From positions 20,770 through 58,816 of the forward strand of contig JACAWG010000053.1 in NCBI GenBank assembly GCA_017160915.1: a stretch of DNA of 38,047 nt, given 5' to 3'. This stretch comes from Aggregatibacter actinomycetemcomitans. Lineage in GTDB: Bacteria > Pseudomonadota > Gammaproteobacteria > Enterobacterales > Pasteurellaceae. This document shows positions 9,077 through 19,716 of the stretch, piece by piece. Position 1 is the stretch's first letter. Every line of letters begins with the position of its first letter. The notes beneath the pieces were generated by a model that saw only the letters and a program-made list of their open reading frames with translations, was not told where the DNA came from and made no database searches. Made by a program: the position numbers and the translations under genes.

Positions 9077-10099
9077 TTATGGAAGAAGATCCACCGTCAC
9101 ATTCCCTTTCAACTGACAACTGCACGCCAATACATAACCTTGTTTGATTTCTTCTTCCGTCAGCGGACCGTTGGTGCTGACGTCGTAGTCACCGTTTAAT
9201 ACTAAGGTTTTGCAGGAGCCGCAAATGCCTTCGCGGCAGGCGGCGATGATAGGTGCTTTGTGTTCTTCTAGCGCGGCGAGGAGTGTCATGCCGACCGGTA
9301 CGGAGAAGGTTTGTGGCACCGGATTGGTAATCGAAAGTGTGACTTGTTTGCTGTTATCCAGCATACAATTTTCGGCGGAGGAGTGGAATTGCTCCAGGAA
9401 GAAACGTTCCGGCGGAATGCCGAGGGATTCGGTCATGGCGCGCAAGTCGTTCATGTAGCTTTCCGGTCCGCAGGTGAGCACGGTGTAGTCGGCAATGTTC
9501 GGCACGAGATCGGCGAGCATTTGGCTGCTCAGACGCCCTGAAATAAAGCCTTCTTCCGCATCCACAGATGCATTCATAAACAGTTTTAACTGCGGGAATT
9601 GTTCTTTTAGTAACGTCCATTCCCGTTTGAAAATCACATCTTTCGGCGAATGTACGCTGTAAAGCACGACAACATCCACGTTCGGTTTGTTTTTCAGTAA
9701 CCAGCGGGTCATCGACATAATAGGCGTCACGCCACAACCGCCGGCAACCAGCAGATAACGGTCGCTGACGATACGTGTACAGGTGAATTTTCCCATTGGG
9801 TCGGAAAGCCAAATTTGATCGCCTTCTTTCACTTCAGAGGTGATCCAATTTGAACCTACTCCGTTTTCAATACGACGCACGGTTAAGGTGACAAAACGGC
9901 TCATCCCGGGCGTGGAGGAAAGGGTGTAAGCGCGCACGATATTCGGCGTGTTACGAATGCTCACCAAAGCGTATTGACCGGGTTCGTAAGGATAAAAATC
10001 CTGCGCGATCAGTTCGATGGTATAAACATCATCCGTTTCCTGATGAATGGAATGTACCTGCATTTCGTTGTAACACAACGGATTTTGGTTGTTTGACAT
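9077..10099 (-). CDS. hcr: NADH oxidoreductase for hybrid cluster protein
   Basis: Hcr carries electrons from NADH through FAD and a [2Fe-2S] cluster to hybrid cluster protein. The 340-residue protein has a ferredoxin-reductase FAD domain (RAYTLSS), then an NAD-binding domain (VAGGCGVTPIMSM). The C-terminal plant-type ferredoxin domain has Cys288, Cys293 and Cys296 in CREGICGSC and a fourth Cys near 326. The frame is open 35 codons further upstream, but that stretch is encoded by a palindromic repeat and looks non-native. ATG at 10099 has an AGAGAAA site and gives normal length. It follows hcp on the same strand, though a repeat of about 110 bp separates them. Confidence 0.93.
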   Translation of the reverse strand: MSNNQNPLCYNEMQVHSIHQETDDVYTIELIAQDFYPYEPGQYALVSIRNTPNIVRAYTLSSTPGMSRFVTLTVRRIENGVGSNWITSEVKEGDQIWLSDPMGKFTCTRIVSDRYLLVAGGCGVTPIMSMTRWLLKNKPNVDVVVLYSVHSPKDVIFKREWTLLKEQFPQLKLFMNASVDAEEGFISGRLSSQMLADLVPNIADYTVLTCGPESYMNDLRAMTESLGIPPERFFLEQFHSSAENCMLDNSKQVTLSITNPVPQTFSVPVGMTLLAALEEHKAPIIAACREGICGSCKTLVLNGDYDVSTNGPLTEEEIKQGYVLACSCQLKGNVTVDLLP

Positions 10100-10150
10100 A
10101 GTGTTTCTCTTTGCGTGTTTGGAAGTGCGGTGGGATTTTGTGACTTTTCT

Positions 10151-10259
10151 TGCCTTCCCCTGCTTGCGGGGGAAGGTGCCCGAAGGGCGGAAGGGGGCTA
10201 ACATCGTAATCCCCCCTCAGCCTACGGCAGCTCCCCCCGCAAGCGGAGGGAGCGAAGGT
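10151..10259. repeat. Composite palindromic repeat inside the hcp-hcr gap
   Basis: Two GC-rich palindromic units face each other. The left unit (10151-10197) contains CTTCCCCTGCTTGCGGGGGAAG. The right unit (10211-10258) contains CTCCCCCCGCAAGCGGAGGGAG in the opposite sense. Each folds into a hairpin, and together they resemble a REP or MITE-like dispersed element. GC is far above the neighbours and there is no coding potential. Confidence 0.75.
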
Positions 10260-10303
10260 AAAAAAATACCTAAATAACCAACCGCACTTTTCTCCATTAA
10301 CCT

Positions 10304-11956
10304 TTATTTCGCTAAGGCTTCCGCCATATCCTGTTCTGGCGTGGTTAAGCCGCGTAAGCCGAATTTTTCGTTGAGCAATGCCATCACGTTATCGTTTAAG
10401 AACGCAGGCGCGGTTGGACCGGTGTAAATGTTTTTCACGCCCAATGCCAACAAGGTTAACAAAATCACGATGGCTTTTTGTTCAAACCAGGAAAGCACGA
10501 GGGTTAACGGCAATTCGTTTACGCCGATACCGAGTTTTTGCGAAAGGTTCACGGCAAGCATAATGGCGGAGTAGGCATCGTTACATTGACCCACATCCAA
10601 CAAGCGCGGTAAGCCTTCAATGGCGCCGAAATCTAATTTGTTGAAACGGTATTTACCGCAACCTAAGGTTAAAATTGCGCAATCTTCCGGCACTTGACGG
10701 GCGAAGTCGGTGTAGTAGCTACGTTCGCCTTTGCTACCGTCACAGCCGCCCACCAAGAACACGTGGCGCAATTTGCCGCCGGCAACGAGGTTAATGACCG
10801 CATCAGAAGCATCTAACAAGGTTTGGCGACCGAAACCGACGGTGATTTGGTGTTCCAATTCATCATACGGGAAGCCTGCCATTTCTTGTGCTTTGGCGAT
10901 GACTTGGCTGAAATTGCGATCTTCAATGTGTGTGACGCCCGGCCAGCCCACGATGCTGCGGGTGTAAATACGATCTGCATAATTGCCGGCGTTCGGGTCG
11001 ATAATACAGTTGGAGGTCATGATTACCGGGCCAGGGAATTTGGCAAATTCTTTTTGTTGATTTTGCCAGCCGCTGCCGTAGTTACCCACTAAATGTTTGT
11101 ATTTTTTCAATTCCGGATAACCGTGCGCCGGTAGCATTTCACCGTGGGTGTAAACGTTCACGCCGGTGCCTTCGGTTTGTTCTAATAGCGCTTTTAGATC
11201 TTTTAAATCATGACCGGATATTAAGATACATTTGCCCGCCACCGGTTTCACGTTCACCGTTGCCGGTACAGGATTACCAAAGGCTTCGGTTTCGCCGGCA
11301 TCCAACAGGCTCATGACTTGGAAGTTCATGTTGCCGATGCCGAGGGCTTTTTCCAATAATTCGTTTAAATCGCTTGGTTGTGTGCCGAGCCACGCCATAA
11401 ATTCGTGGAATTGGCGATACACTTCGTTATCGAATTTGCCTAAAACGTGGGCGTGTTCCATGTATGCCGCTGCGCCTTTTAAGCCGTATAAGCACAACAT
11501 ACGCACGCCATGCACTTCTTCGCCGATTAAAGTGCGGTCGGAATTGAGCGCAAAATCCGCGGCTTGTTTGGTGAGATCGGCAATGGTTGTGCCTTCAAGT
11601 TGTAAATGGGCTAACGGATGGTTCACATCAATACTTGGATTCACCGCGCGGCAACGTTTAATTAAATCATCACGATAGGCGATGGCTTGTTGTGCATAGT
11701 CCACAATACGTTGGGAATCGAAGTTCACGTTCGTTAAGGTAGAGAAGAACGCTTGTGCCGCGAAAGCATCGATTTCGTTGTCGATGATGGCTAAATCACG
11801 GGCTTGAATCGCCCAAGCGGAAAGGCTTTGCAGGGTGGCGACCAATAAATCTTGTAAGTCAGAGGTTTCAGCAGTTTTACCGCACATGCCTTGTGAGTAA
11901 CTACAGCCGTTACCCACCGGTGTGCGCATCGTTTGTTCACATTGTACGCAATACAT
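10304..11956 (-). CDS. hcp: Hybrid cluster protein (hydroxylamine/NO reductase-type)
   Basis: Hcp is a cytoplasmic iron-sulfur protein with a hybrid 4Fe-2S-2O cluster. It is induced under anaerobic nitrate/nitrite conditions and acts in nitric oxide defence; hydroxylamine reduction is its classical in vitro activity. The 550-residue protein opens with Cys3, Cys6, Cys18 and Cys25, the spacing typical of the enzyme in facultative anaerobes. The hybrid-cluster ligands appear to lie in [30 protein letters not shown] and [18 protein letters not shown] precedes the ATG. The long leader holds a promoter with a palindrome over its -35 and alternative hairpins. Confidence 0.96.
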   Translation of the reverse strand: MYCVQCEQTMRTPVGNGCSYSQGMCGKTAETSDLQDLLVATLQSLSAWAIQARDLAIIDNEIDAFAAQAFFSTLTNVNFDSQRIVDYAQQAIAYRDDLIKRCRAVNPSIDVNHPLAHLQLEGTTIADLTKQAADFALNSDRTLIGEEVHGVRMLCLYGLKGAAAYMEHAHVLGKFDNEVYRQFHEFMAWLGTQPSDLNELLEKALGIGNMNFQVMSLLDAGETEAFGNPVPATVNVKPVAGKCILISGHDLKDLKALLEQTEGTGVNVYTHGEMLPAHGYPELKKYKHLVGNYGSGWQNQQKEFAKFPGPVIMTSNCIIDPNAGNYADRIYTRSIVGWPGVTHIEDRNFSQVIAKAQEMAGFPYDELEHQITVGFGRQTLLDASDAVINLVAGGKLRHVFLVGGCDGSKGERSYYTDFARQVPEDCAILTLGCGKYRFNKLDFGAIEGLPRLLDVGQCNDAYSAIMLAVNLSQKLGIGVNELPLTLVLSWFEQKAIVILLTLLALGVKNIYTGPTAPAFLNDNVMALLNEKFGLRGLTTPEQDMAEALAK

Positions 11957-12000
11957 AATAAAGTCCTTTTGAAAAGTAGAGTAGTAAAGTAAAACGTCGT

Positions 12001-12045
12001 TAGGAAACGAAATCCTACCTGTTCAGTAGGGTTTGTCGGGAGGAT
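12001..12045 (-). promoter_or_regulatory. Mutually exclusive hairpins in the hcp leader
   Basis: AAATCCTAC (12010-12018) pairs with GTAGGGTTT (12026-12034) as a 9-bp stem. Part of the same arm can instead pair with TAGGA at 12001-12005 or AGGAT at 12041-12045. In the minus-strand transcript this single segment has three possible partners, a layout seen in attenuators and RNA switches. No homology to a known riboswitch was recognised. Confidence 0.3.
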
Positions 12046-12138
12046 AGTAAAACGTTTGTTTTCATGGCGCAAAAGAAAGTTTTTATTACTTTTGCTTTTT
12101 TTGATCTGAGCGAAAAGTTCTACTAATTATGGGGTATT

Positions 12139-12166
12139 TCTATATGATGATGAGAATAAATCTCAA
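12139..12166 (-). promoter_or_regulatory. Candidate hcp promoter with overlapping palindromic operator
   Basis: On the minus strand TTGAGA (12166-12161) is 16 nt from TATAGA (12144-12139), the best sigma-70 match upstream of hcp. It predicts a leader of roughly 175 nt. A perfect palindrome, TGAGA-N5-TCTCA (12151-12165), covers the -35 and spacer, where a repressor would block polymerase. In enteric bacteria hcp is controlled by FNR and NsrR, but this palindrome does not clearly match either. A degenerate FNR-like half site lies at 12101-12114. The rest of the 322-bp gap shows only the hairpins noted separately and an uptake signal near 12203. Confidence 0.45.
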
Positions 12167-12224
12167 TAAAAATAAGAGGATATAAAAACGCTAATAAAAA
12201 CGACCGCACTTTTGGAACAAGCGC

Positions 12225-12252
12225 GAAAACGAAAACAGCCCCGAAGGGCTGT
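12225..12252 (-). terminator. Terminator of the nitroreductase gene
   Basis: On the minus strand ACAGCCC and GGGCTGT (12252-12246 and 12241-12235) close on a TTCG tetraloop and run into TTTTCGTTTT. It lies just after the nitroreductase stop. Confidence 0.8.
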
Positions 12253-12278
12253 GCGATGTATGCGCAATAAAAAACGGC

Positions 12279-12833
12279 TTAAAAATAACTCACCAGTTCA
12301 CTGTAATTGACGGCTTTTTTCTCCCGTTCCGCTTTTTCTTCGGCGGAACCGATCATAACGAAACCGATAATTTTGTCCTGTGCCGAACAATGGAAGGCTT
12401 CGCGCAATGCGGCGCCATCCAGCCACGGACCGCTGAGCCAGACATTTTTAAAGCCCAAAGCGTTGGATGCCAGTTGAATGGCGTAAGTGGCGCAACCGGC
12501 GCAGAGTAACTGTTCCCATTCCGGCACTTTTTTAATGCTCGGATCCAATTTCGCCACCACGCCGATAATCATCGGCGCACGAGTCGCCAGATTTTCCGCT
12601 TTTTTCAAACGTTCTTCGCCAAGGTCGAATTCCTGCACGGCATCTTTTAATAACTCGCTGAAGTCATTCATTTTTGCCTGTTCAATGACGATAAAACGAT
12701 AAGGTTGCAATTTGCCGTGATCCGGTGCGCGTAATGCCGCCTGAAAGATCAGATCCAATTGTTGAGGCGTCGGGGCGGGGGCGTTGAGTTTTTTTTCCGA
12801 ACTGCGTTCGGTGAGTAATTGTAATGCGTCCAT
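12279..12833 (-). CDS. ydjA: NAD(P)H nitroreductase, YdjA type
   Basis: A 184-residue flavoprotein of the nitroreductase family, close to the minimal YdjA type that reduces nitro compounds with FMN. The FMN-binding segments are visible: ERSSEKKLNAPAPTPQQ with the Arg-Ser pair, AALRAPDHGKLQPYRF, and the C-terminal GFVMIGSAEEK. The middle ATYAIQLASNALGF helix is also typical. The frame opens 19 codons earlier, but ATG at 12833 follows AAAGGAT and gives family length. It is upstream of hcp on the same strand, but a terminator and hcp's own promoter separate them. The physiological substrate is unknown. Confidence 0.88.
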   Translation of the reverse strand: MDALQLLTERSSEKKLNAPAPTPQQLDLIFQAALRAPDHGKLQPYRFIVIEQAKMNDFSELLKDAVQEFDLGEERLKKAENLATRAPMIIGVVAKLDPSIKKVPEWEQLLCAGCATYAIQLASNALGFKNVWLSGPWLDGAALREAFHCSAQDKIIGFVMIGSAEEKAEREKKAVNYSELVSYF

Positions 12834-12953
12834 TTGCTTATCCTTTATGTAAAAAGTGCGGTGGATTATAGCATAGTTTCTTGAATTCACAGGTTTATTG
12901 TATTGGCGGATTGTGGTATTTTAGACGCCATTTTGTTGATTTTCCGAGGTTAT

Positions 12954-14840
12954 ATGAACTTTATTTTTTCCATTATTAAATTTGCCTGGCGCGCATTAAA
13001 TTTTATTCGTGATTTGGTAATGAACCTAGTGTTCCTGGTTTTCGTTTTATTATTGCTGACGATGTTGTCTTTTGTCGTCGGGCTGGATAAGCAGGAAACC
13101 GTGGTGCTAAAAGGCGATCAAGGGGCATTATATTTAAACCTTGACGGTTATTTGGCGGACAATCGCGATAACCAAGGCGGCGTGAAAACGCTTTTAAAAG
13201 AATTGGATAATCAACATATCCCGCAGCAATATTCCACCTTTGACGTGGTGTACGCCATTGATTCGGCGGCAATGGACGACAATATTCGTGGCTTGGTGCT
13301 GGATTTGAATTATTTCCAGGGCGGTGATTTGCCTTCATTGGAATTTGTGGGTGATGCCATTGAAAACTTCAAGAAAAACGGCAAGCAGGTTATCGCGTAT
13401 TCCGATAATTACAATCAGGCGCAATATTTTTTAGCCAGTTATGCCGATGAAGTTTATATGAATCCGGTAGGAACGGTGTCGATTGACGGCTTGGTGATGG
13501 AAAATCTGTATTACAAAGATATGCTGGATAGCTTGGAAGTGAACCCGCACGTTTTCCGCGTCGGCACTTACAAATCCGCGGTCGAGCCGTTTTTGCGCAA
13601 CGACATGTCCGACGAAGCCAAAACCAATTTGCGCCGTTGGCTGGATATTATGTGGAACAATTACAAACAGCGTGTAGCGGAAAATCGTAACGTTAAAGAA
13701 GAGGCTGTTGCACCGAATGCGCACACCTATTTAACCGAATTAAAAGCCTTGCAAGGCGACATGACGGCTTATGTGAAACAACGTAAGTTGGTTAACGGCG
13801 TGTTGGACCGCTTTAATTTTGATAAAAAACTGACCGCACTTTTCGGCGAAAATGAAGATAAACAACCGAAAATGGTGGATTACGACACTTACCTTGCTTC
13901 CTTGCCGGATCGTATGTTGGGCGACACCAAGAATAAAATCGCCGTGGTGAACGTGGAAGGCGCGATTATCGATGGCGAAACCGATGAAGAAAATGTCGGT
14001 GGCGACACCATCGCAAACTTGTTACGCAACGCCTATGACGATAACGACGTGAAAGCCGTCGTTCTGCGCGTTAACAGCCCGGGCGGTAGCGCCTTTGCAT
14101 CGGAAATCATTCGTCAGGAGCTCAGCCACTTACAACAAGCCGGCAAACCGGTGGTGGTTTCCATGGGCGGCATGGCGGCTTCCGGCGGGTATTGGATTTC
14201 TTCCACCGCCGATTATATTGTGGCGGATAAAAACACCATTACCGGATCTATCGGCATTTTCGCCGTGTTACCGACATTCGAGAAAACCATCAAGAAAATC
14301 GGTGTGTCCGCCGACGGGGTGAAAACCTCCGATTTGGCGTTAGGTTCCGCGTTCTCGCCGTTATCTTCCGAATTAAATGATGTATTACAGTTAGAAATTG
14401 AACATGGTTACGACGAATTCCTGACGAAAGTCAGCCAAGGTCGCCACTTAAGCAAAGCGCAGGTGGATAAAATCGCACAAGGTCAGGTTTGGCTGGGTTC
14501 CGAAGCGATTGAACATAAATTGGTGGATGAGCTGGGCGATTTGAATACCGCGTTAGGCAAAGCCATGGAATTGGTGAACGAAAAACTGGATGAAAATAGC
14601 AAAATTCAGGAAGAAGATTTTTCCGTAGAATGGCTGGATGACGACAGCGGTTCGTTCTTCAAAAAATTTATGCGTGATTTCAAAGGCGATAGCAAAGCAT
14701 GGGTAACGGGGCTGGTGACCGAAGCCGTCGGCTTGCCGAAAGAATTTACGCAGGTGAAAAAACAACTTGGTTTGTTGAATACCTTTAACGATCCGAAAGG
14801 GCAGTATTTATATTGCTTAACCTGCGGCAAAGTGCAGTAA
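12954..14840 (+). CDS. sppA: Signal peptide peptidase SppA, 67 kDa form (protease IV)
   Basis: Membrane-bound serine protease that degrades cleaved signal peptides at the periplasmic face of the inner membrane. The 628-residue protein has one N-terminal membrane segment (about 22-45) and the duplicated fold of the long enterobacterial form. The catalytic Lys207 lies in GTYKSAVEPF in the first half. The nucleophile Ser410 lies in GGMAASGGYW in the second half, after NSPGGSAFASE. These match E. coli Lys209 and Ser409. ATG at 12954 follows CCGAGGT; the open extension upstream is not family-like. An uptake signal lies within the gene near 13831. Confidence 0.96.
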   Translation: MNFIFSIIKFAWRALNFIRDLVMNLVFLVFVLLLLTMLSFVVGLDKQETVVLKGDQGALYLNLDGYLADNRDNQGGVKTLLKELDNQHIPQQYSTFDVVYAIDSAAMDDNIRGLVLDLNYFQGGDLPSLEFVGDAIENFKKNGKQVIAYSDNYNQAQYFLASYADEVYMNPVGTVSIDGLVMENLYYKDMLDSLEVNPHVFRVGTYKSAVEPFLRNDMSDEAKTNLRRWLDIMWNNYKQRVAENRNVKEEAVAPNAHTYLTELKALQGDMTAYVKQRKLVNGVLDRFNFDKKLTALFGENEDKQPKMVDYDTYLASLPDRMLGDTKNKIAVVNVEGAIIDGETDEENVGGDTIANLLRNAYDDNDVKAVVLRVNSPGGSAFASEIIRQELSHLQQAGKPVVVSMGGMAASGGYWISSTADYIVADKNTITGSIGIFAVLPTFEKTIKKIGVSADGVKTSDLALGSAFSPLSSELNDVLQLEIEHGYDEFLTKVSQGRHLSKAQVDKIAQGQVWLGSEAIEHKLVDELGDLNTALGKAMELVNEKLDENSKIQEEDFSVEWLDDDSGSFFKKFMRDFKGDSKAWVTGLVTEAVGLPKEFTQVKKQLGLLNTFNDPKGQYLYCLTCGKVQ

Positions 14841-14882
14841 AAGTGCGGTCGTTTTTTCAAATGTTTTTTAGATGGGGATAAC

Positions 14883-16007
14883 ATGGAACGCTTGGCGGAA
14901 TTAAGAAAGCAGATTGATTCATTGGATCAGGAACTGTTGCAACTGTTGGCGAAACGGCAACAGGTGGTGCACAAAGTGGGAGAAGTGAAACAGCAACACG
15001 GGCTGCCCATTTATGTGCCGCAGCGTGAAGCGGAAATGTTGCAACGCAAGCGTGAAGCCGCCGAGCAAATGGGGTTGTCCCCCAACTTGATTGAAGATGT
15101 ACTGCGCCGCATTATGCGAGAATCCTATGTCAGCGAAAATCAATTCGGCTTTAAAACCGTCAATCCGCAAATTCGGAAAATCGTTATCGTGGGTGGACGA
15201 GGCAAACTCGGGGGCTTATTCTGTCGCTATTTGCAGGGTTCCGGCTATCAGGTGGAATGTCTGGAGCAAGACGATTGGGCGCGCGCCGAGCAAATTTTGC
15301 AGCATGCCGATGTGGTGATTGTGTCCGTGCCCATTGCCAACACGCTGGCGGTTATCGAACAGCTCAAACCTTATTTAACAGAAAATATGCTGTTGGCGGA
15401 TTTCACCTCCGTGAAACGCACACCGTTGGAAAAAATGCTGGAAGTGCACAAAGGCGCGGTGGTCGGCTTGCACCCTATGTTCGGACCTGACGTGGCGAGC
15501 ATGGCGAAGCAGGTCGTGGTGTGCTGCGACGGGCGTTTTAGCGAGCGTTACCAATGGTTGTTGCAACAAATTCAAATCTGGGGCGCAAAAATTTATCAGG
15601 TTGATGCCGCCGAACATGACCATCACATGACTTATATTCAGGCGCTGCGCCACTTTTCTACCTTTGTTTATGGCTTGTATCTGTCACAACAGCCGGTGGA
15701 TTTGGAAAAATTACTGGCGCTTTCTTCACCGATTTATCGTCTCGAACTTGCCATGGTCGGGCGTTTATTTGCGCAAGATGCGGCATTGTATGCGGACATT
15801 ATCGCCGACAAGCCGGAAAACCTGGCGGTTATCGAACATTTGAAAAACAGCTACGAAGCCGGTTTTGCTTTTTTCAAAAATCATGATCGTCAAGGTTTTA
15901 TTGAACAATTTAATCAGATTCGTGACTGGTTCGGTGATTATTCCGAGCAATTTTTACAGGAAAGCCGCCAGTTACTTCAGCAGGCCAATGACTCTCGAAA
16001 TGTTTAG
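14883..16007 (+). CDS. tyrA: Chorismate mutase / prephenate dehydrogenase
   Basis: Bifunctional enzyme of tyrosine synthesis: chorismate to prephenate, then NAD-dependent oxidative decarboxylation to 4-hydroxyphenylpyruvate. The 374-residue protein begins with an AroQ mutase domain (about 1-90, MERLAELRKQIDSLDQELLQLL, with REAEMLQRKREAA). A Rossmann domain starting VIVGGRGKLGGLF and the dehydrogenase segment GLHPMFGPDV follow. Length and fusion are typical of gammaproteobacterial TyrA. GGGGAT precedes the ATG, 42 bp after sppA, with a single uptake signal in the gap. No TyrR box was recognised. Confidence 0.96.
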   Translation: MERLAELRKQIDSLDQELLQLLAKRQQVVHKVGEVKQQHGLPIYVPQREAEMLQRKREAAEQMGLSPNLIEDVLRRIMRESYVSENQFGFKTVNPQIRKIVIVGGRGKLGGLFCRYLQGSGYQVECLEQDDWARAEQILQHADVVIVSVPIANTLAVIEQLKPYLTENMLLADFTSVKRTPLEKMLEVHKGAVVGLHPMFGPDVASMAKQVVVCCDGRFSERYQWLLQQIQIWGAKIYQVDAAEHDHHMTYIQALRHFSTFVYGLYLSQQPVDLEKLLALSSPIYRLELAMVGRLFAQDAALYADIIADKPENLAVIEHLKNSYEAGFAFFKNHDRQGFIEQFNQIRDWFGDYSEQFLQESRQLLQQANDSRNV

Positions 16008-16084
16008 GAAAACCTGAACAAAAGTTATCTCACGGGAAATTAAGTGTGTATAATAACGCGTCTATTTACTCGGAGAGTAAGCCA

Positions 16085-16708
16085 ATGAGTCAATTTTTTT
16101 ATATTCATCCGGAAAATCCGCAAGTTCGTCTGATTAATCAAGCGGTCGAAATTTTGCGCAACGGTGGGGTGATTGTATATCCCACCGATTCCGGCTACGC
16201 CTTGGGTTGTATGATTGGCGATAAGCACGCGATGGACAGAATCGTGCACATTCGTCAATTACCCGAGGGACACAATTTTACGCTGGTGTGCAGCGATTTG
16301 TCGGAATTATCCACCTATTCTTTGGTAACCAATTCCGCTTACCGTTTGATTAAAAATAACACGCCGGGGCGTTACACGTTTATTTTAACGGCGACCAAAG
16401 AATTGCCGCGTCGCCTGATGACGTCCAAGCGCAAAACCATCGGCATTCGCGTGCCGGATAACCAAATTGCGCTGGATTTGTTAAAAGCCCTTGGCGAGCC
16501 GATTTTATCCTGCTCATTGATGCTGCCGAATGAAGAACATTTGACGCAATCGGATCCGGAAGAGATCCGCGATCGTTTGGAGCATCAGGTGGATTTAATT
16601 ATTCACGGCGGTTATTTGGGACAAGAACCGACAACGGTGGTGGATTTAACCGAAGACACGCCGGTGATCTTGCGCGAAGGCAGCGGCGCGGTTACGCCAT
16701 TTATTTAA
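16085..16708 (+). CDS. yciO: YciO-type protein (Sua5/YciO/YrdC family)
   Basis: A 207-residue protein of the family that includes threonylcarbamoyl-AMP synthase, the enzyme supplying tRNA t6A. The YrdC-like fold is indicated by VIVYPTDSGYALGC, PGRYTFILTAT, KTIGIRVPDN and the C-terminal PTTVVDLTEDTPVILREGSG. It is closer to YciO than to the short essential TsaC, so its exact role is uncertain. ATG at 16085 follows CGGAGAG; 13 upstream in-frame codons are less likely coding. TATAAT at 16049-16054 suggests its own promoter in the 77-bp gap after tyrA. rluB follows 54 bp later. Confidence 0.85.
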   Translation: MSQFFYIHPENPQVRLINQAVEILRNGGVIVYPTDSGYALGCMIGDKHAMDRIVHIRQLPEGHNFTLVCSDLSELSTYSLVTNSAYRLIKNNTPGRYTFILTATKELPRRLMTSKRKTIGIRVPDNQIALDLLKALGEPILSCSLMLPNEEHLTQSDPEEIRDRLEHQVDLIIHGGYLGQEPTTVVDLTEDTPVILREGSGAVTPFI

Positions 16709-16762
16709 ATTAGACACTTAGTTAAATTAACACAGACGCTTGGGAAAGCGACACGAGGATTT

Positions 16763-17731
16763 ATGAAACCCACAACAAAACGCACTCAAAATCGACCGCA
16801 CTTTTCGCCGAATAAAGATAAAAATGCGACGGCGAAACCGCGTCCGATCGGCAGCACAAGCAAAACCCCAGCAGCAGAAGGCGAAAAATTACAAAAAGTG
16901 TTAGCTCGCGCCGGGCAAGGTTCGCGCCGTGAAATCGAAGCCATTATTGCGGAAAATCGTGTTAGTGTGGACGGTAAAATTGCTACTTTAGGTGATCGGA
17001 TTAACGTGCATGCCGGCGTAAAAGTGCGTATCGACGGACATCTGATTAATTTAACCCAAGCGCAGAAAGAAGTGTGTCGTGTGTTGATGTATTACAAACC
17101 GGAAGGCGAGTTATGTACCCGCCATGATCCGGAAGGGCGCGCCACCGTTTTTGATCGCCTGCCGCGTTTAACCGGCGCCCGCTGGATTGCCGTAGGGCGT
17201 TTGGATATTAACACCTCCGGTTTATTGTTATTTACGACTGATGGCGAATTAGCCAACCGATTAATGCACCCGAGCCGCGAAGTGGAGCGCGAATATTCCG
17301 TGCGCGTATTCGGGCACGTGGATGACGCCATGTTGAATCGCTTGAAAAAAGGCGTGCAACTGGAAGACGGTCCGGCAAATTTTAAAGAGATTAAAGTCGT
17401 TGGCGGCGTAGGCATGAACCAATGGTTTGACGTGACCTTAATGGAAGGGCGCAACCGTGAAGTGCGCCGTTTATGGGAATCGCAAGGCATTCAGGTCAGC
17501 CGTCTTATTCGCATTCGTTACGGCAACATTAAACTGATGAAAACGTTGCCGCGCGGCGGCTGGCAGGAAATGGAACTGGCGGATGTGAATTACTTGCGCG
17601 AACTTGTCGGTTTGCCGCCGGAAACGGAAACCAAATTGAGCGCCAATAAAACCCGTCATAAACCGAAAGTCAGTCAAATCCGTAAAGCGGTAAAACGTTA
17701 CTCAGAATTAAATAAACGTTATAAAAAGTAG
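16763..17731 (+). CDS. rluB: 23S rRNA pseudouridine(2605) synthase RluB
   Basis: Modifies U2605 of 23S rRNA. The 322-residue protein has a basic, low-complexity N-terminus (about 1-35). An S4 RNA-binding domain follows ([21 protein letters not shown]). The RsuA-family catalytic domain has [21 protein letters not shown], with the catalytic Asp in the GRLD motif, then [14 protein letters not shown] lysine-rich tail ends SELNKRYKK. An uptake signal in the coding region (about 16796) encodes part of the N-terminal tail, where sequence constraint is low. The cysB neighbour also occurs in H. influenzae. Confidence 0.93.
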   Translation: MKPTTKRTQNRPHFSPNKDKNATAKPRPIGSTSKTPAAEGEKLQKVLARAGQGSRREIEAIIAENRVSVDGKIATLGDRINVHAGVKVRIDGHLINLTQAQKEVCRVLMYYKPEGELCTRHDPEGRATVFDRLPRLTGARWIAVGRLDINTSGLLLFTTDGELANRLMHPSREVEREYSVRVFGHVDDAMLNRLKKGVQLEDGPANFKEIKVVGGVGMNQWFDVTLMEGRNREVRRLWESQGIQVSRLIRIRYGNIKLMKTLPRGGWQEMELADVNYLRELVGLPPETETKLSANKTRHKPKVSQIRKAVKRYSELNKRYKK

Positions 17732-17746
17732 CAAGAATAGCTATAG

Positions 17747-18733
<987 letters not shown>

Positions 18734-18817
18734 TTGAAAAGCCGCCTTTTTATACATTGAATTTGCAACGACAAACACCCGAATCCCCTTTTTATTAACA
18801 TTGATATAGGAAGCAAA

Positions 18818-19645
18818 ATGTCAAACTTACAACAACTTATTGAAAACGCTTTTGAAAAACGCGCTGAAATCACACCGAAAACCGTTGACGCACAAACCCG
18901 TGCGGCGATTGAAGAAGTGATTGAAGGCTTGGACAGCGGCAAATATCGTGTTGCCGAAAAAATCGACGGCGAATGGGTGACTCACCAATGGTTAAAAAAA
19001 GCGGTCTTGTTATCTTTCCGCATCAACGACAATCAACTTGTTGACGGTGCAGAAACCAAATACTACGACAAAGTGCCATTGAAATTTGCCGATTACACCG
19101 AAGAACGTTTCCAACAAGAGGGTTTCCGTGTCGTGCCGTCCGCCACCGTACGTAAAGGCGCATACATTTCTAAAAACTGCGTGTTAATGCCGTCTTATGT
19201 GAACATTGGCGCTTATGTGGGCGAAGGCACCATGGTGGATACTTGGGCAACCGTAGGTTCCTGTGCGCAAATCGGTAAAAACGTACACTTATCCGGCGGC
19301 GTAGGTATCGGCGGCGTGTTAGAACCGTTACAAGCCAACCCGACCATTATCGGCGATAACTGTTTCATCGGCGCCCGTTCCGAAGTGGTGGAAGGCGTTA
19401 TCGTGGAAGACGGTTGCGTGATTTCCATGGGCGTATTCATCGGTCAATCCACCAAAATCTACGATCGTGAAACCGGCGAAGTGTATTACGGTCGCGTACC
19501 GGCAGGTTCCGTGGTGGTTTCCGGCAGCCTGCCGAGCAAAGACGGCAAATACAGCCTCTACTGCGCGGTTATCGTGAAAAAAGTGGACGCGAAAACCTTA
19601 GGCAAAGTGGGTATCAACGAATTATTACGTTCTATTGAAGAGTAA
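18818..19645 (+). CDS. dapD: Tetrahydrodipicolinate N-succinyltransferase
   Basis: Acyl transferase of the succinylase branch of diaminopimelate and lysine synthesis, using succinyl-CoA. The 275-residue protein has the N-terminal helical domain (1-100) followed by a left-handed beta-helix of hexapeptide repeats. Examples are [36 protein letters not shown] and [16 protein letters not shown]. The length is standard. ATAGGAAG precedes the ATG, 84 bp after cysB. A convergent terminator separates it from tehB. Confidence 0.97.
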   Translation: MSNLQQLIENAFEKRAEITPKTVDAQTRAAIEEVIEGLDSGKYRVAEKIDGEWVTHQWLKKAVLLSFRINDNQLVDGAETKYYDKVPLKFADYTEERFQQEGFRVVPSATVRKGAYISKNCVLMPSYVNIGAYVGEGTMVDTWATVGSCAQIGKNVHLSGGVGIGGVLEPLQANPTIIGDNCFIGARSEVVEGVIVEDGCVISMGVFIGQSTKIYDRETGEVYYGRVPAGSVVVSGSLPSKDGKYSLYCAVIVKKVDAKTLGKVGINELLRSIEE

Positions 19646-19659
19646 TAAAAACACCTAAA

Positions 19660-19698
19660 AAAATGACCGCGCTTTACATCACAAAATGCGGTCATTTT
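19660..19698. terminator. Convergent terminator between dapD and tehB
   Basis: AAAATGACCGC (19660-19670) pairs perfectly with GCGGTCATTTT (19688-19698) across a 17-nt loop. Both arms resemble uptake signals, but each has a base change (CGCGCTTT and AAATGCGG), so this looks like a drifted inverted pair. T-rich flanks occur on both sides. Confidence 0.8.
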
Positions 19699-19716
19699 CT
19701 TTTCTAAATCAACAGA

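Noticed and set aside
12101-12114. FNR box before hcp
   Set aside because: TTGAT-N4-GCGAA keeps one perfect half only (seven of ten), and its distance to a usable -10 is wrong; kept only as a degenerate half site.
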